This document shows, one piece after another, positions 1 through 5,802 of a DNA stretch of 11,635 nucleotides (positions are counted from its first letter, which is position 1; the number at the start of each line of letters is the position of its first letter). A program made the position numbers and the translations under genes. The notes below the pieces were generated by a model that had not been told where the DNA came from, made no database searches, and worked only from the letters and a program-made list of their open reading frames with translations. The stretch comes from Pseudomonadales bacterium (GTDB lineage Bacteria > Pseudomonadota > Gammaproteobacteria > Pseudomonadales > Moraxellaceae): contig JABEVH010000262.1 of the NCBI GenBank assembly GCA_013043915.1, positions 1 to 11,635 of the forward strand. Direction: 5' to 3'.

Positions 1-97
1 AGACCGGGGTAAGTCGTGTGGATGGCAACATCCATACGCTCTGGTCGTTGACCCGAGAAACCCCAGCTACAACGCTTTTGGGCGTTTAGCTGCGGGA
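1..97 (+). repeat. Hairpin-rich segment, possible right end of an IS200/IS605-type element
   Basis: Three consecutive stem-loops can be drawn. At 15-38, ten-base arms pair with one G-T wobble around a GCAA loop. At 43-53, GGTC pairs with GACC around a three-base loop. At 62-96, CAGCTA pairs with TAGCTG, continued by AACGC pairing with GCGTT around a six-base loop. The segment ends in GGGAGCATTCA, just where sequence resembling an internal part of a TnpB gene begins. A reading frame open from the window edge stops at 87-89 and could be the tail of an upstream protein. Such structured 3' ends are typical of IS200/IS605 elements, so I infer the right end of an element lying mostly to the left. 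The identity is uncertain. Confidence 0.35.
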
Positions 98-447
98 GCA
101 TTCATCGAACTGTCTCATAGATTCATCAAAGAACGGGGCCAGTTCCTGTCCGAGTACGATCTCCACCCTTATACGCGTGGCGCTGGAAAAGAACTTGGGT
201 TGCATAGCCAGACCTTGCACCTGAAAAGATTGGCGTCTATGGACAATGCATTTCCAAAGAGTACGTGACACGTCGTAAGCAGTTCAAAAAGTCAATCCTG
301 GCCTGGCGTAAGACCTACGGTGTGCGGCGTTCTCTGGGGTGGATACCGATCAATACCGGGGCGGGGCTCAATGGAAGCACGGCCAAGAATATGCTCGCGC
401 TCGCGCATGAGCGTCTAGCGGTAGGAATCCTCGCCCTTCCCGCGTAA
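98..447 (+). pseudogene. tnpB: TnpB (IS200/IS605 family) remnant, internally deleted and frameshifted
   Basis: This is a broken gene for TnpB, the RNA-guided nuclease carried by IS200/IS605 elements. From about 98 to 220 one frame reads an N-terminal TnpB segment (HRFIKERGQFLSEYDL, then GKELGLHSQTL). About 26 extra bases then shift the frame, and it resumes near 250 as SKEYVTRRKQFKKSILAWRK and SLGWIPINTGA, both typical of the N-terminal third. Without a stop, the frame jumps at about 355-380 to what looks like the extreme C-terminus (TAKNMLALAHERLAVGI), ending at TAA 445-447. The RuvC catalytic acidic residues and the C4 zinc finger that should lie between are absent. Full-length TnpB is usually about 350-450 residues, so some 250 or more codons are gone. 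The start codon is missing too. No nuclease activity is expected. The family assignment rests on recognised motifs, not on a database search. Confidence 0.72.
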
Positions 448-483
448 GCGGCAGTTATCGACTGAGGGCGAGGAGGATGTCAA
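428..483 (+). repeat. Structured 3' end of the tnpB element (omegaRNA-like fold and right end)
   Basis: Perfect ten-base arms at 428-437 (TCCTCGCCCT) and 465-474 enclose two smaller hairpins. One is CCGC-GTAA-GCGG at 440-451, with a GNRA-type loop that contains the tnpB stop codon. The other is CAGT-TATCG-ACTG at 452-464. Together they form a compact three-way junction. It is followed by GGATGTCAA, and TCAA is the kind of cleavage tetranucleotide found at right ends of IS608-like elements. In this family the guide RNA (omegaRNA or reRNA) overlaps the end of tnpB and runs through the right end. By position and shape this is the equivalent region. Whether it is transcribed cannot be seen. The exact element boundary near 483 is an inference. 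Confidence 0.5.
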
Positions 484-813
484 CTGCGGAGTTGGCCATG
501 GACAAGGCACCAGAGAAGGTTCAGCTGGATCTGAATAACCCTTTTTTTCAGGATGGATTTTTCAAATTACAGAAGGCAGAGCTAGCCCAAGCTGTCAAAG
601 TTCTTAAAAAGATCAGCGGAATGACCTGGGATCAGGTTTATGTTGATCATTGCCACAAGTGGGATGCTATCACGGCCGAAAGCTCCAGGTGGAGGATATC
701 TCTACTCGCTCAGTCTGAATCAGGTGCGGCGTGCAACGGCCTATCGCGAGCGGGACTATATGCGGTTCCTTACTGTGGCGCCAGACCACGATGCTACCTA
801 CGGGAAGAAATAG
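477..813 (+). pseudogene. Frameshifted small conserved protein resembling RelE-fold toxins
   Basis: The frame starting at 477 encodes a first half (LDLNNPFFQDGFFKLQKAEL, then LKKISGMTWDQVYVDHCHKWDAI). The second half continues in the next frame from about 682 (PGGGYLYSLSLNQVRRATAY, then RDYMRFLTVAPDHDATYGKK) and stops at TAG 811-813. One surplus base between about 672 and 684 accounts for the break. Reading on in the first frame gives an unrelated tail to 902. The reconstructed protein is about 104-111 residues. It matches a small conserved proteobacterial family whose C-terminus ends in a pattern like HPDHDSAYGKK and whose layout recalls RelE/ParE-type toxins. That assignment is from memory and not certain. 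The ATG at 477 lies inside the presumed IS right end. ATG 498, preceded by GGAG, is a likelier original start. No antitoxin gene is visible beside it. Confidence 0.6.
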
Positions 814-903
814 TCAGTCTTTATTATAAACGCGGGTACAAAACAGATTTTAATTTGCACCCATTGATAAAAGCCATTAACAACAATGACTTGAAAAAAT
901 GAT

Positions 904-988
904 TGGTGCCGAGGAGAGGACTCGAACCTCCACGGATTGCTCCACTAACACCTGAAGCTAGCGTGTCTACCAATTTCACCACCTCGGC
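904..988 (-). tRNA. tRNA-Leu (anticodon CAG)
   Basis: On the minus strand the acceptor arms GCCGAGG (988-982) and CCTCGGC (914-908) pair fully. The anticodon arm reads CTAGC-TTCAGGT-GTTAG, giving anticodon CAG, which decodes CUG leucine codons. A long variable arm (GGA-GCAA-TCC) marks a class II tRNA, and the T-arm is GGAGG-TTCGAGT-CCTCT. The terminal CCA is encoded (904-906 on the plus strand). The gene is divergent from rnr, with its 3' end facing the decayed mobile DNA at 1-813. The trailer begins with a run of T residues on the minus strand, but I see no convincing terminator hairpin. Confidence 0.95.
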
Positions 989-997
989 GAGGGCGCA

Positions 998-1026
998 ATT
1001 CTGAATTTATGTGGTGTGCTTGTCAA
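998..1026 (-). promoter_or_regulatory. Promoter of the tRNA-Leu gene
   Basis: On the minus strand a perfect -35 TTGACA (1026-1021) is followed after 17 bases by CAGAAT (1003-998). A short GC-rich stretch then leads to the tRNA 5' end at 988. A GC-rich discriminator next to a strong -35 is typical of stringently controlled stable-RNA promoters. The -10 matches the consensus at four of six positions. Confidence 0.6.
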
Positions 1027-1068
1027 GTATTCTGGGCTACCATGTGCAAAATAATTTGAGATTTATGT

Positions 1069-3303
1069 ATGAAGGCTAAAACCCCCAAGCCATCCTGGAA
1101 TGACCCCCACGCCGAACGTGAAGCGGGTAAGTACGATAACCCCGTACCCAGTCGCGAACTGATTTTAGCGACGGTGACTACCCAAGGGGGAGCAGGGATG
1201 ACCATGGATGCCTTGATTGATCATTTTCAGCTGTCGACGGCTGATCAGATGGAGGCTTTGCGTCGTCGTCTGGCAGCCATGCAGCGTGATGGTCAGATGC
1301 GTTGCAATCGTCGTGGAGTTTATTCGCCCCTAGAGTCTATAGATCTGGTTGAGGGGCGGGTTAAAGCGCATCCTGACGGGTTTGGTTTTTTGCAACCTCG
1401 TGATGGAAGTGATGATTTATTTCTGGTGTCTCGCGAGATGCGGCAGGTTTTTGATGGCGATGTTATTCAAGCTCGCGTGGTGGGTTTTGACCATAAGGGG
1501 AGGCGAGAGGCTAGTATCGTCAAGGTGCTGGAACGTCATACCACGGGTTTGGTGGGGCGTTTTTACGAAGAAGATGGGATAGGATTTGTGGTGCCGGATA
1601 ATCCACGGTTTACCCATGAGATTTCGCTGCGAGGAGGTACGCGGGGAGCAGGTTTGGGTCAGTTTGTCGAGGTTAAAATCCTGGATCAGCCCTCGCATCG
1701 AACGCCTCCTATTGGGGAGATTGTGGCGATACTGGGTGATTTTATGGCACCTGGTATGGAGATTGATATTGCCATAAGGTCCCACGGTATTCCGCATCGT
1801 TGGCCTGAGGCTGTAAATCAGGAAGCAGCTGTATTATCTGAGGTGGTGGCTGAGCATGATAAGCAGGGGCGTGAAGATGTCCGAGATCTGCCACTGGTGA
1901 CCATAGATGGTGAAGATGCCAAAGATTTTGATGATGCAGTTTATGCCTGCAGACGACGTGGAGGTGGTTTTCGTTTGGTAGTGGCCATCGCTGATGTATC
2001 GCACTATGTGCGTGCGCATTCGGCGCTAGATCAGGAAGCTGCGGTCCGCGGTAACTCAGTCTATTTTCCGGGGTCGGTTGTCCCCATGTTGCCGGAAGTA
2101 TTATCTAACGGGCTATGTTCCCTCAAGCCGCATGTGGATCGCCTATGTACGGTCTGCGATATGACCATTTCTCGTGCTGGAAGGGTCACGGGCTATCGTT
2201 TTTATTCAGCAGTGATGCATTCACAGGCGCGCCTGACCTATACGCAGGTGGGTGCTTTGTTGACGGATACTGAGCACGCTGACGCTTCGATTTTTCGTCA
2301 AAAATTTGAACATCTTGTCGAGCCTGTTAACGTCTTGCACGAGCTTTACAAGGTGTTGCGCTCAGCTCGTGAAGAGCGCGGTGCCCTGGATTTTGAGGCA
2401 CCAGAAACCCGCATTTTGTTCTCCAGTGAACGCAAGATTGAGCGCATTATTCCGGTGGTGAGGAATGATGCGCACAAATTGATTGAAGAGTGCATGCTGG
2501 CAGCCAATGTCTGTGCGGCCGAGTGGGCATTGCAGCACAAATTGCCGGTGCTGTACCGTAATCATCAGGGGCCACGCGATGAGAAGTTGACGCGATTGCG
2601 CGCCTATCTCACCCTGCTGGGGCTGGTGATGCCTGTGAAGGAGCATCCATCGCCAGAAGACTTTCATGCTTTGCTTAAAAAAATCCAAGGTCGCCCGGAT
2701 CAGCGCGTGATTGAAACCATGTTGCTCAGGTCCTTATCCCAAGCTTTTTACGGAGCTGAGAATCTTGGACATTTTGGTTTGCATTATGCGGCCTATGCAC
2801 ATTTTACCTCGCCCATAAGACGTTATCCTGATTTGTTACTGCATCGGGCCCTGCGTGCCCACGATAGCCGAGATCAAACGCTGTTAAGTGATATGCATCA
2901 ACACTTGCTGGCCTGGGGTGAGCAGTGTTCCATGACGGAGCGTCGAGCTGATGAAGCTACCCGTGATGTCGTGGCCTGGCTGAAGTGTGAATACATGCAG
3001 GACCGTATCGGTGAAGACTTTGACGGGACCGTAACGGCGGTAACGGCATTTGGTCTCTTTGTTGAGCTGGCGGATGTTTTTGTTGAAGGTCTGGTACACA
3101 TCAGTCAAATGGGAGCGGATTACTATGTTTATGATGCCGTGTCGCAAAGGCTGCAGGGTGAGATGAGTGGACTCGGTTTTAGTTTGGGGGATGGTGTGCG
3201 CGTCAAGGTGGCAGGCGTCGATCTGGATCAGAGAAAAATTGATTTTCAGTTGCTAAGCTCGGGCAAACCTCGGACTCGTCGGGCAAGAAAAGAGAAAATT
3301 TGA
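1069..3303 (+). CDS. rnr: Ribonuclease R
   Basis: This is a processive 3'-to-5' exoribonuclease of the RNase II/R family that degrades structured RNA, defective rRNA and mRNA in the cytoplasm. The 744-residue protein shows an N-terminal winged-helix-like region (about 28-88) and cold-shock domains (about 90-240, with GRVKAHPDGFGFLQP). The RNB catalytic domain carries TIDGEDAKDFDDAV, with the four metal-binding aspartates D280, D286, D288 and D289, and later HYAAYAHFTSPIRRYPDLLL. An S1 domain lies near the C-terminus (FDGTVTAVTAFGLFVELADV). The C-terminal tail is short and basic (RTRRARKEKI), shorter than the long Lys-rich tail of E. coli RNase R (813 residues). The start has only a weak purine-rich site upstream. 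The stop overlaps the rlmB start as TGATG, an rnr-rlmB pairing also found in E. coli. Confidence 0.97.
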   Translation: MKAKTPKPSWNDPHAEREAGKYDNPVPSRELILATVTTQGGAGMTMDALIDHFQLSTADQMEALRRRLAAMQRDGQMRCNRRGVYSPLESIDLVEGRVKAHPDGFGFLQPRDGSDDLFLVSREMRQVFDGDVIQARVVGFDHKGRREASIVKVLERHTTGLVGRFYEEDGIGFVVPDNPRFTHEISLRGGTRGAGLGQFVEVKILDQPSHRTPPIGEIVAILGDFMAPGMEIDIAIRSHGIPHRWPEAVNQEAAVLSEVVAEHDKQGREDVRDLPLVTIDGEDAKDFDDAVYACRRRGGGFRLVVAIADVSHYVRAHSALDQEAAVRGNSVYFPGSVVPMLPEVLSNGLCSLKPHVDRLCTVCDMTISRAGRVTGYRFYSAVMHSQARLTYTQVGALLTDTEHADASIFRQKFEHLVEPVNVLHELYKVLRSAREERGALDFEAPETRILFSSERKIERIIPVVRNDAHKLIEECMLAANVCAAEWALQHKLPVLYRNHQGPRDEKLTRLRAYLTLLGLVMPVKEHPSPEDFHALLKKIQGRPDQRVIETMLLRSLSQAFYGAENLGHFGLHYAAYAHFTSPIRRYPDLLLHRALRAHDSRDQTLLSDMHQHLLAWGEQCSMTERRADEATRDVVAWLKCEYMQDRIGEDFDGTVTAVTAFGLFVELADVFVEGLVHISQMGADYYVYDAVSQRLQGEMSGLGFSLGDGVRVKVAGVDLDQRKIDFQLLSSGKPRTRRARKEKI

Positions 3304-4046
3304 TGGCGCAAACGATAGTGGTTTATGGTCTGCATACCTTGACAGCCTTAATGCAAAGACGGCCTGAGCAGGTTTTAGAGGTTTTTCTTTTGCAGGGGCG
3401 GGAAGATGAGCGTATCCAATCATTGGTGGTGCTGGCCACCAGTTTAGGTGTGGCGTTGCACTGGCGTCGACGCGAGCAGTTAGATGTCTTGTGTGGATCT
3501 GCGCAGCATCAAGGAGCTGTTGCTCGGGTGAGGGAGCCTGAGTCTGGCAATGAACATGACCTCGATGACTTGCTGTCTCAGCTTAAGGGGCCTGCATTTC
3601 TGTTGTTTCTTGATGGTGTGACGGACCCCCATAATCTGGGTGCTTGTTTGCGAACTGCGGATGCTGCAGGAGTACATGCTGTAGTAGCTCCTCGTGATCG
3701 CGCGGGTGGATTAAGTCCTGCTGCGCGTAAGGTGGCTGTTGGTGCTGCTGAAGTGTTGCCATTTTTTCAGATCACCAATCTCGCGCGTACCCTCAATCAC
3801 GTCAAGGATGCCGGTATGTTTCTGGTCGGGTTGGCTCGAGAGGAAGGCGCTTCCAATCTTTATGAGTGTGACCTTAAAGGCTCTTTGGGTTTGGTACTAG
3901 GTGCAGAAGGTGGTGGATTAAGGCGGCTGACACGTGAACGATGTGATACGCTGGCTTTTCTTCCCATGCACGGCAGCGTGGAGAGTTTAAATGTCTCCGT
4001 CGCTGCCGGTATTGCCATGTACGAGGCCTTACGTCAACGTAGCTAG
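3303..4046 (+). CDS. rlmB: 23S rRNA (guanosine-2'-O-)-methyltransferase RlmB
   Basis: This is a SpoU (SPOUT, trefoil-knot) methyltransferase. In E. coli RlmB methylates the 2'-O of G2251 in the P-loop of 23S rRNA using S-adenosylmethionine. The ATG at 3303 overlaps the rnr stop by one base, which suggests translational coupling. An in-frame TTG three bases earlier is less likely. The 247-residue protein has the N-terminal RNA-recognition domain (VVYGLHTLTALM, about 6-77). The three SpoU motifs follow: NLGACLRTADAAGV (111-124, with N111 and R117), LVLGAEGGGLRRLT (197-210) and LPMHGSVESLNVSVAAG (220-236). The length is normal and no key residue is missing. Confidence 0.96.
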   Translation: MAQTIVVYGLHTLTALMQRRPEQVLEVFLLQGREDERIQSLVVLATSLGVALHWRRREQLDVLCGSAQHQGAVARVREPESGNEHDLDDLLSQLKGPAFLLFLDGVTDPHNLGACLRTADAAGVHAVVAPRDRAGGLSPAARKVAVGAAEVLPFFQITNLARTLNHVKDAGMFLVGLAREEGASNLYECDLKGSLGLVLGAEGGGLRRLTRERCDTLAFLPMHGSVESLNVSVAAGIAMYEALRQRS

Positions 4047-4061
4047 GTGCTGAAATAGCAC
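4047..4061. other. Small hairpin between convergent genes
   Basis: GTGCT and AGCAC pair perfectly around GAAAT, immediately after the rlmB stop and one base before the stop of the opposite gene. With only five base pairs and no T-run on either side it is a weak candidate for a shared bidirectional terminator. No better terminator is visible between the two genes. Confidence 0.3.
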
Positions 4062-4062
4062 A

Positions 4063-4761
4063 CTAGTGAGGGATTCCTCCTGAAATAACACTGCGGCTTT
4101 GCACGTTGACGGCGGCAGAGCTTGGCAATGAAGAGGTGCCTACAAGCGTCGTGTAAGAGAAGGAAGAGCCAACGGTGTTTTGAATGGGGGTCTGCTGAGA
4201 CGGTGACTGTTGCAAGGTGTTGTCGAGTTGAGTTACGTTCTCTACATTGCTTTGCAGTCTGTTGCGTACAACGTCTCCATTGGTGCCCGCAGCCGTTGCG
4301 CCCAAGGCACCTGTGACCACGGTTGAAGAGAGCGTTGAGCTATCAGAAGATTGTATGCTAGGGTTGTCTTGCAGGGTTAAGTTGCTGTCGTCGCTGTCAG
4401 TAACCTTAGGTGCAGCTTTCACAGCACTATCTAAGGTTTCTATCTTTCTTGGTTTTTCCGCTTTGGGTGTCACCAGTATGGGGTGAGAAACAAAAGCATT
4501 CTGCAACTTAAGCTGGTCTACTTGAGAGAGTGTCCCGCGTTGTTGCGGCAATTCAGTCTGTTTAGAGGCTTGTTGAGTCTGTCTTTCTTCCCATGTACTC
4601 AATGCGTTTAAAAAGTCATCGTAGCGAGTGTAGGATTCAAGGCGGGGTCGAGGGTCACTCTTGTCCTTGTCGCCATCTGCATGAGCAATCCCTGTCGATA
4701 AAAAGAAACCCAAGGCGCAACTGGCGATTAAATGCACCAAAAACTGTGATTTAGACTTCAT
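4063..4761 (-). CDS. Exported low-complexity Ser/Gln/Thr-rich protein of unknown function
   Basis: I do not recognise this protein. The N-terminus is a clear Sec signal peptide: a lysine-containing start, a hydrophobic stretch (LVHLIASCALGFFLSTGI) and a type I cleavage pattern AHA before DGDKDKSD. The mature part is about 200 residues, hydrophilic and without further cysteines. Its first third is charged (RPRLESYTRYDDFLNALSTW). The rest is rich in Ser, Thr, Gln, Asn and Val and probably disordered or of repetitive beta type (SSTLSSTVVTGALGATAAGT). No transmembrane helix follows the signal. The start is ATG 4761, or GTG three bases upstream. Both lie just downstream of a G-rich GGGGAGGGAAGGGG ribosome binding stretch. 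The gene stands alone, convergent to rlmB and divergent from the rpsF operon. A periplasmic, surface or secreted location is inferred. Confidence 0.75.
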   Translation of the reverse strand: MKSKSQFLVHLIASCALGFFLSTGIAHADGDKDKSDPRPRLESYTRYDDFLNALSTWEERQTQQASKQTELPQQRGTLSQVDQLKLQNAFVSHPILVTPKAEKPRKIETLDSAVKAAPKVTDSDDSNLTLQDNPSIQSSDSSTLSSTVVTGALGATAAGTNGDVVRNRLQSNVENVTQLDNTLQQSPSQQTPIQNTVGSSFSYTTLVGTSSLPSSAAVNVQSRSVISGGIPH

Positions 4762-4822
4762 CACCCCTTCCCTCCCCGTTTTATATATCTGGCCTCATGC
4801 CTTCCTGGCCGACGATCAACGC

Positions 4823-4851
4823 ATTATATACCGTTTTTCGGTTTGTATTAT
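4823..4851 (-). promoter_or_regulatory. Possible promoter of the exported-protein gene
   Basis: On the minus strand a perfect TATAAT (4828-4823) lies about 60 bases upstream of the start of the exported-protein gene. The hexamer 17 bases further upstream (ATAATA) does not resemble TTGACA, so the assignment rests on the -10 alone. The rest of the 4765-4956 intergenic stretch is AT-rich, with no open gene. A four-base hairpin, ACCG-TTTTT-CGGT, sits at 4830-4842. Confidence 0.25.
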
Positions 4852-4956
4852 TATCAGCATACGGATGTTAACCTAGTGTAGCTATTTTGCTCAATATTTG
4901 TTCTTTGCTGTCAGATGAACGGTTGCTCGGATAATGTCAGGAGACCGGCAAGTGTC

Positions 4957-4985
4957 TTGATATGAGTGTAAGTGCCGTGTAGAAT
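4957..4985 (+). promoter_or_regulatory. Sigma-70 promoter of the rpsF operon
   Basis: TTGATA (4957-4962) and TAGAAT (4980-4985) are separated by exactly 17 bases, five of six positions matching the consensus in each box. Transcription should start around 4991, at a C-rich stretch, after the discriminator ACACG. A GC-rich start region fits growth-rate or ppGpp control of ribosomal protein operons, which is an inference. Confidence 0.75.
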
Positions 4986-4990
4986 ACACG

Positions 4991-5023
4991 CCCCCGCTGT
5001 AGGTGGGGGTAGGCTTAATGCCT
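4991..5023 (+). promoter_or_regulatory. Tandem hairpins at the 5' end of the rpsF leader
   Basis: CCCCC (4991-4995) pairs with GGGGG (5005-5009), extended inward by one wobble and one C-G pair around a TGTAG loop. It is followed by AGGC-TTAAT-GCCT (5011-5023). The first hairpin would sit at the very 5' end of the transcript predicted from the promoter. It may protect the mRNA from 5' decay or be part of the regulatory leader. No T-run follows, so it is not a terminator. Confidence 0.4.
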
Positions 5024-5027
5024 GTAA

Positions 5028-5068
5028 CTCCTTGTCATGTTGTCCATGACTGCCAAGTCCGTAAGGAG
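5028..5068 (+). promoter_or_regulatory. Putative S6:S18-binding autoregulatory leader of rpsF
   Basis: CTCCTT (5028-5033) can pair fully with AAGGAG (5063-5068), the Shine-Dalgarno sequence of rpsF. Stacked on it is GTCATG (5034-5039) paired with CATGAC (5045-5050), loop TTGTC. Between the helices, on the 3' side only, is a 12-base bulge TGCCAAGTCCGT containing CCG at 5059-5061. A published S6:S18-binding motif in rpsF leaders has the same design: two helices, a one-sided bulge with a conserved CCG that mimics the 16S rRNA site, and ribosome-binding-site masking. rpsF and rpsR are both in this operon, so feedback repression by the S6:S18 complex is the natural reading. The base pairing is visible, while binding is inferred. 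Confidence 0.65.
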
Positions 5069-5074
5069 CTTTTT

Positions 5075-5473
5075 ATGTTGCGTCACTATGAAGTTGTATT
5101 TCTGGTGCACCCCGATCAGAGCGAGCAGGTACCTGCTATGGTCGAGCGATACACTGGATTGATTAAAGAAGCTGGTGGAGCAGTGCATCGGCTGGAAGAT
5201 TGGGGGCGACGTCAGTTGGCCTATCCAATCAACAAAATTCACAAAGCGCACTATGTGCTCATGAATATCGAGACTGACCAAAAGTCGTTGCAAGCCCTTG
5301 AAGATGCATTCCGCTACAATGATGCGGTGATCCGTAACCTGATCATTCGTCGCGACAATGCCATCACGGATGAATCGCCGCTGGCGAAGAGCGCTGAAGA
5401 AAAACGCAGTCGCAAATTGCGACCGGAAGGCGCTGAGTCTGAAGTGTTGGCTACTGAAGAAGGCGAAGAATAA
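5075..5473 (+). CDS. rpsF: 30S ribosomal protein S6
   Basis: This is small-subunit ribosomal protein S6, which binds 16S rRNA in the platform as a heterodimer with S18. The 132-residue protein begins MLRHYEVVFLVHPDQSEQV and contains RLEDWGRRQLAYPINKIHKA and YVLMNIETD, all conserved in the family. ATG 5075 follows AAGGAG (5063-5068) by six bases. An earlier in-frame start at 5003 would add 24 residues encoded by the structured leader and is rejected. The C-terminus is a variable acidic tail (LATEEGEE). In E. coli the equivalent tail is extended with glutamates by RimK, but whether that happens here is unknown. First gene of rpsF-priB-rpsR-rplI. Confidence 0.97.
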   Translation: MLRHYEVVFLVHPDQSEQVPAMVERYTGLIKEAGGAVHRLEDWGRRQLAYPINKIHKAHYVLMNIETDQKSLQALEDAFRYNDAVIRNLIIRRDNAITDESPLAKSAEEKRSRKLRPEGAESEVLATEEGEE

Positions 5474-5485
5474 GGAAGCGGTGAG

Positions 5486-5800
5486 GTGGTGGAGTTTAAT
5501 AGTGTGCAGGTATCCGGGAGGTTGATGTCACTCGGTGATTTGCATGCTAGTCCAGCAGGCGTGGTACATCGGGATATCATCCTTGAGCACCGCTCTTTGC
5601 AGAAAGATCAGGATGGAAGCAGGGAGATACGTTTTTCTTTGCGAGTACGCCTGGCAGGGCATGAACTTAACGCCTCATTGTCCGGAGTGCAAACGGGTGA
5701 ACGTTTGCAAGTGACAGGTTATCTAGGCCGTAATAATCACCGAGATGAACAGGTGGTTTTACATGCCCGGACCATAGATCGAATGAATCAGGAGCAATAG
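5486..5800 (+). CDS. priB: Primosomal replication protein N (PriB)
   Basis: PriB is a small single-stranded-DNA-binding protein of the OB fold. It works as a dimer with PriA and DnaT to reload DnaB at stalled forks. The 104-residue protein equals the E. coli length and carries the family pattern: SPAGVVHRDIILEHRS in the first half, then GHELNASLSGVQTGERLQVTG and VVLHARTIDRM at the end. The start is GTG 5486, or a second GTG directly after it, with AAGGAAG (5472-5478) beginning inside the rpsF stop codon. No ATG is available near the family N-terminus. The gene sits 12 bases after rpsF and two bases before rpsR, the usual place for priB, which couples replication-restart protein supply to ribosomal protein expression. 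Confidence 0.93.
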   Translation: MVEFNSVQVSGRLMSLGDLHASPAGVVHRDIILEHRSLQKDQDGSREIRFSLRVRLAGHELNASLSGVQTGERLQVTGYLGRNNHRDEQVVLHARTIDRMNQEQ

Positions 5801-5802
5801 TC

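Noticed and set aside
86..271. 61-codon open frame on the minus strand
   Set aside because: It runs opposite to the TnpB-like sequence and has no recognisable motif or ribosome binding site. It is a shadow frame.
814..903. Gene extension to 902 after the frameshifted small gene
   Set aside because: The family-like protein ends at TAG 811-813 in the other frame. The tail to 902 is AT-rich run-on with no similarity I recognise.
1020..1060. Promoter for rnr around TTGTCA (1020-1025)
   Set aside because: No acceptable -10 hexamer occurs at 16-18 bases from it. The AT-rich AAAATAAT stretch is too far away.
3300..3302. TTG start for rlmB
   Set aside because: ATG 3303 directly follows and overlaps the rnr stop as TGATG, a typical coupled start.
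4713..4730. Possible lipobox (IASC) in the exported protein
   Set aside because: The cysteine falls in the middle of the hydrophobic stretch, with much hydrophobic sequence after it. A type I signal peptidase site AHA follows at the right place.
5003..5074. Extended start for rpsF adding 24 residues
   Set aside because: The added residues are encoded by the structured leader and ribosome binding site and do not resemble S6. ATG 5075 matches the family N-terminus and follows AAGGAG.
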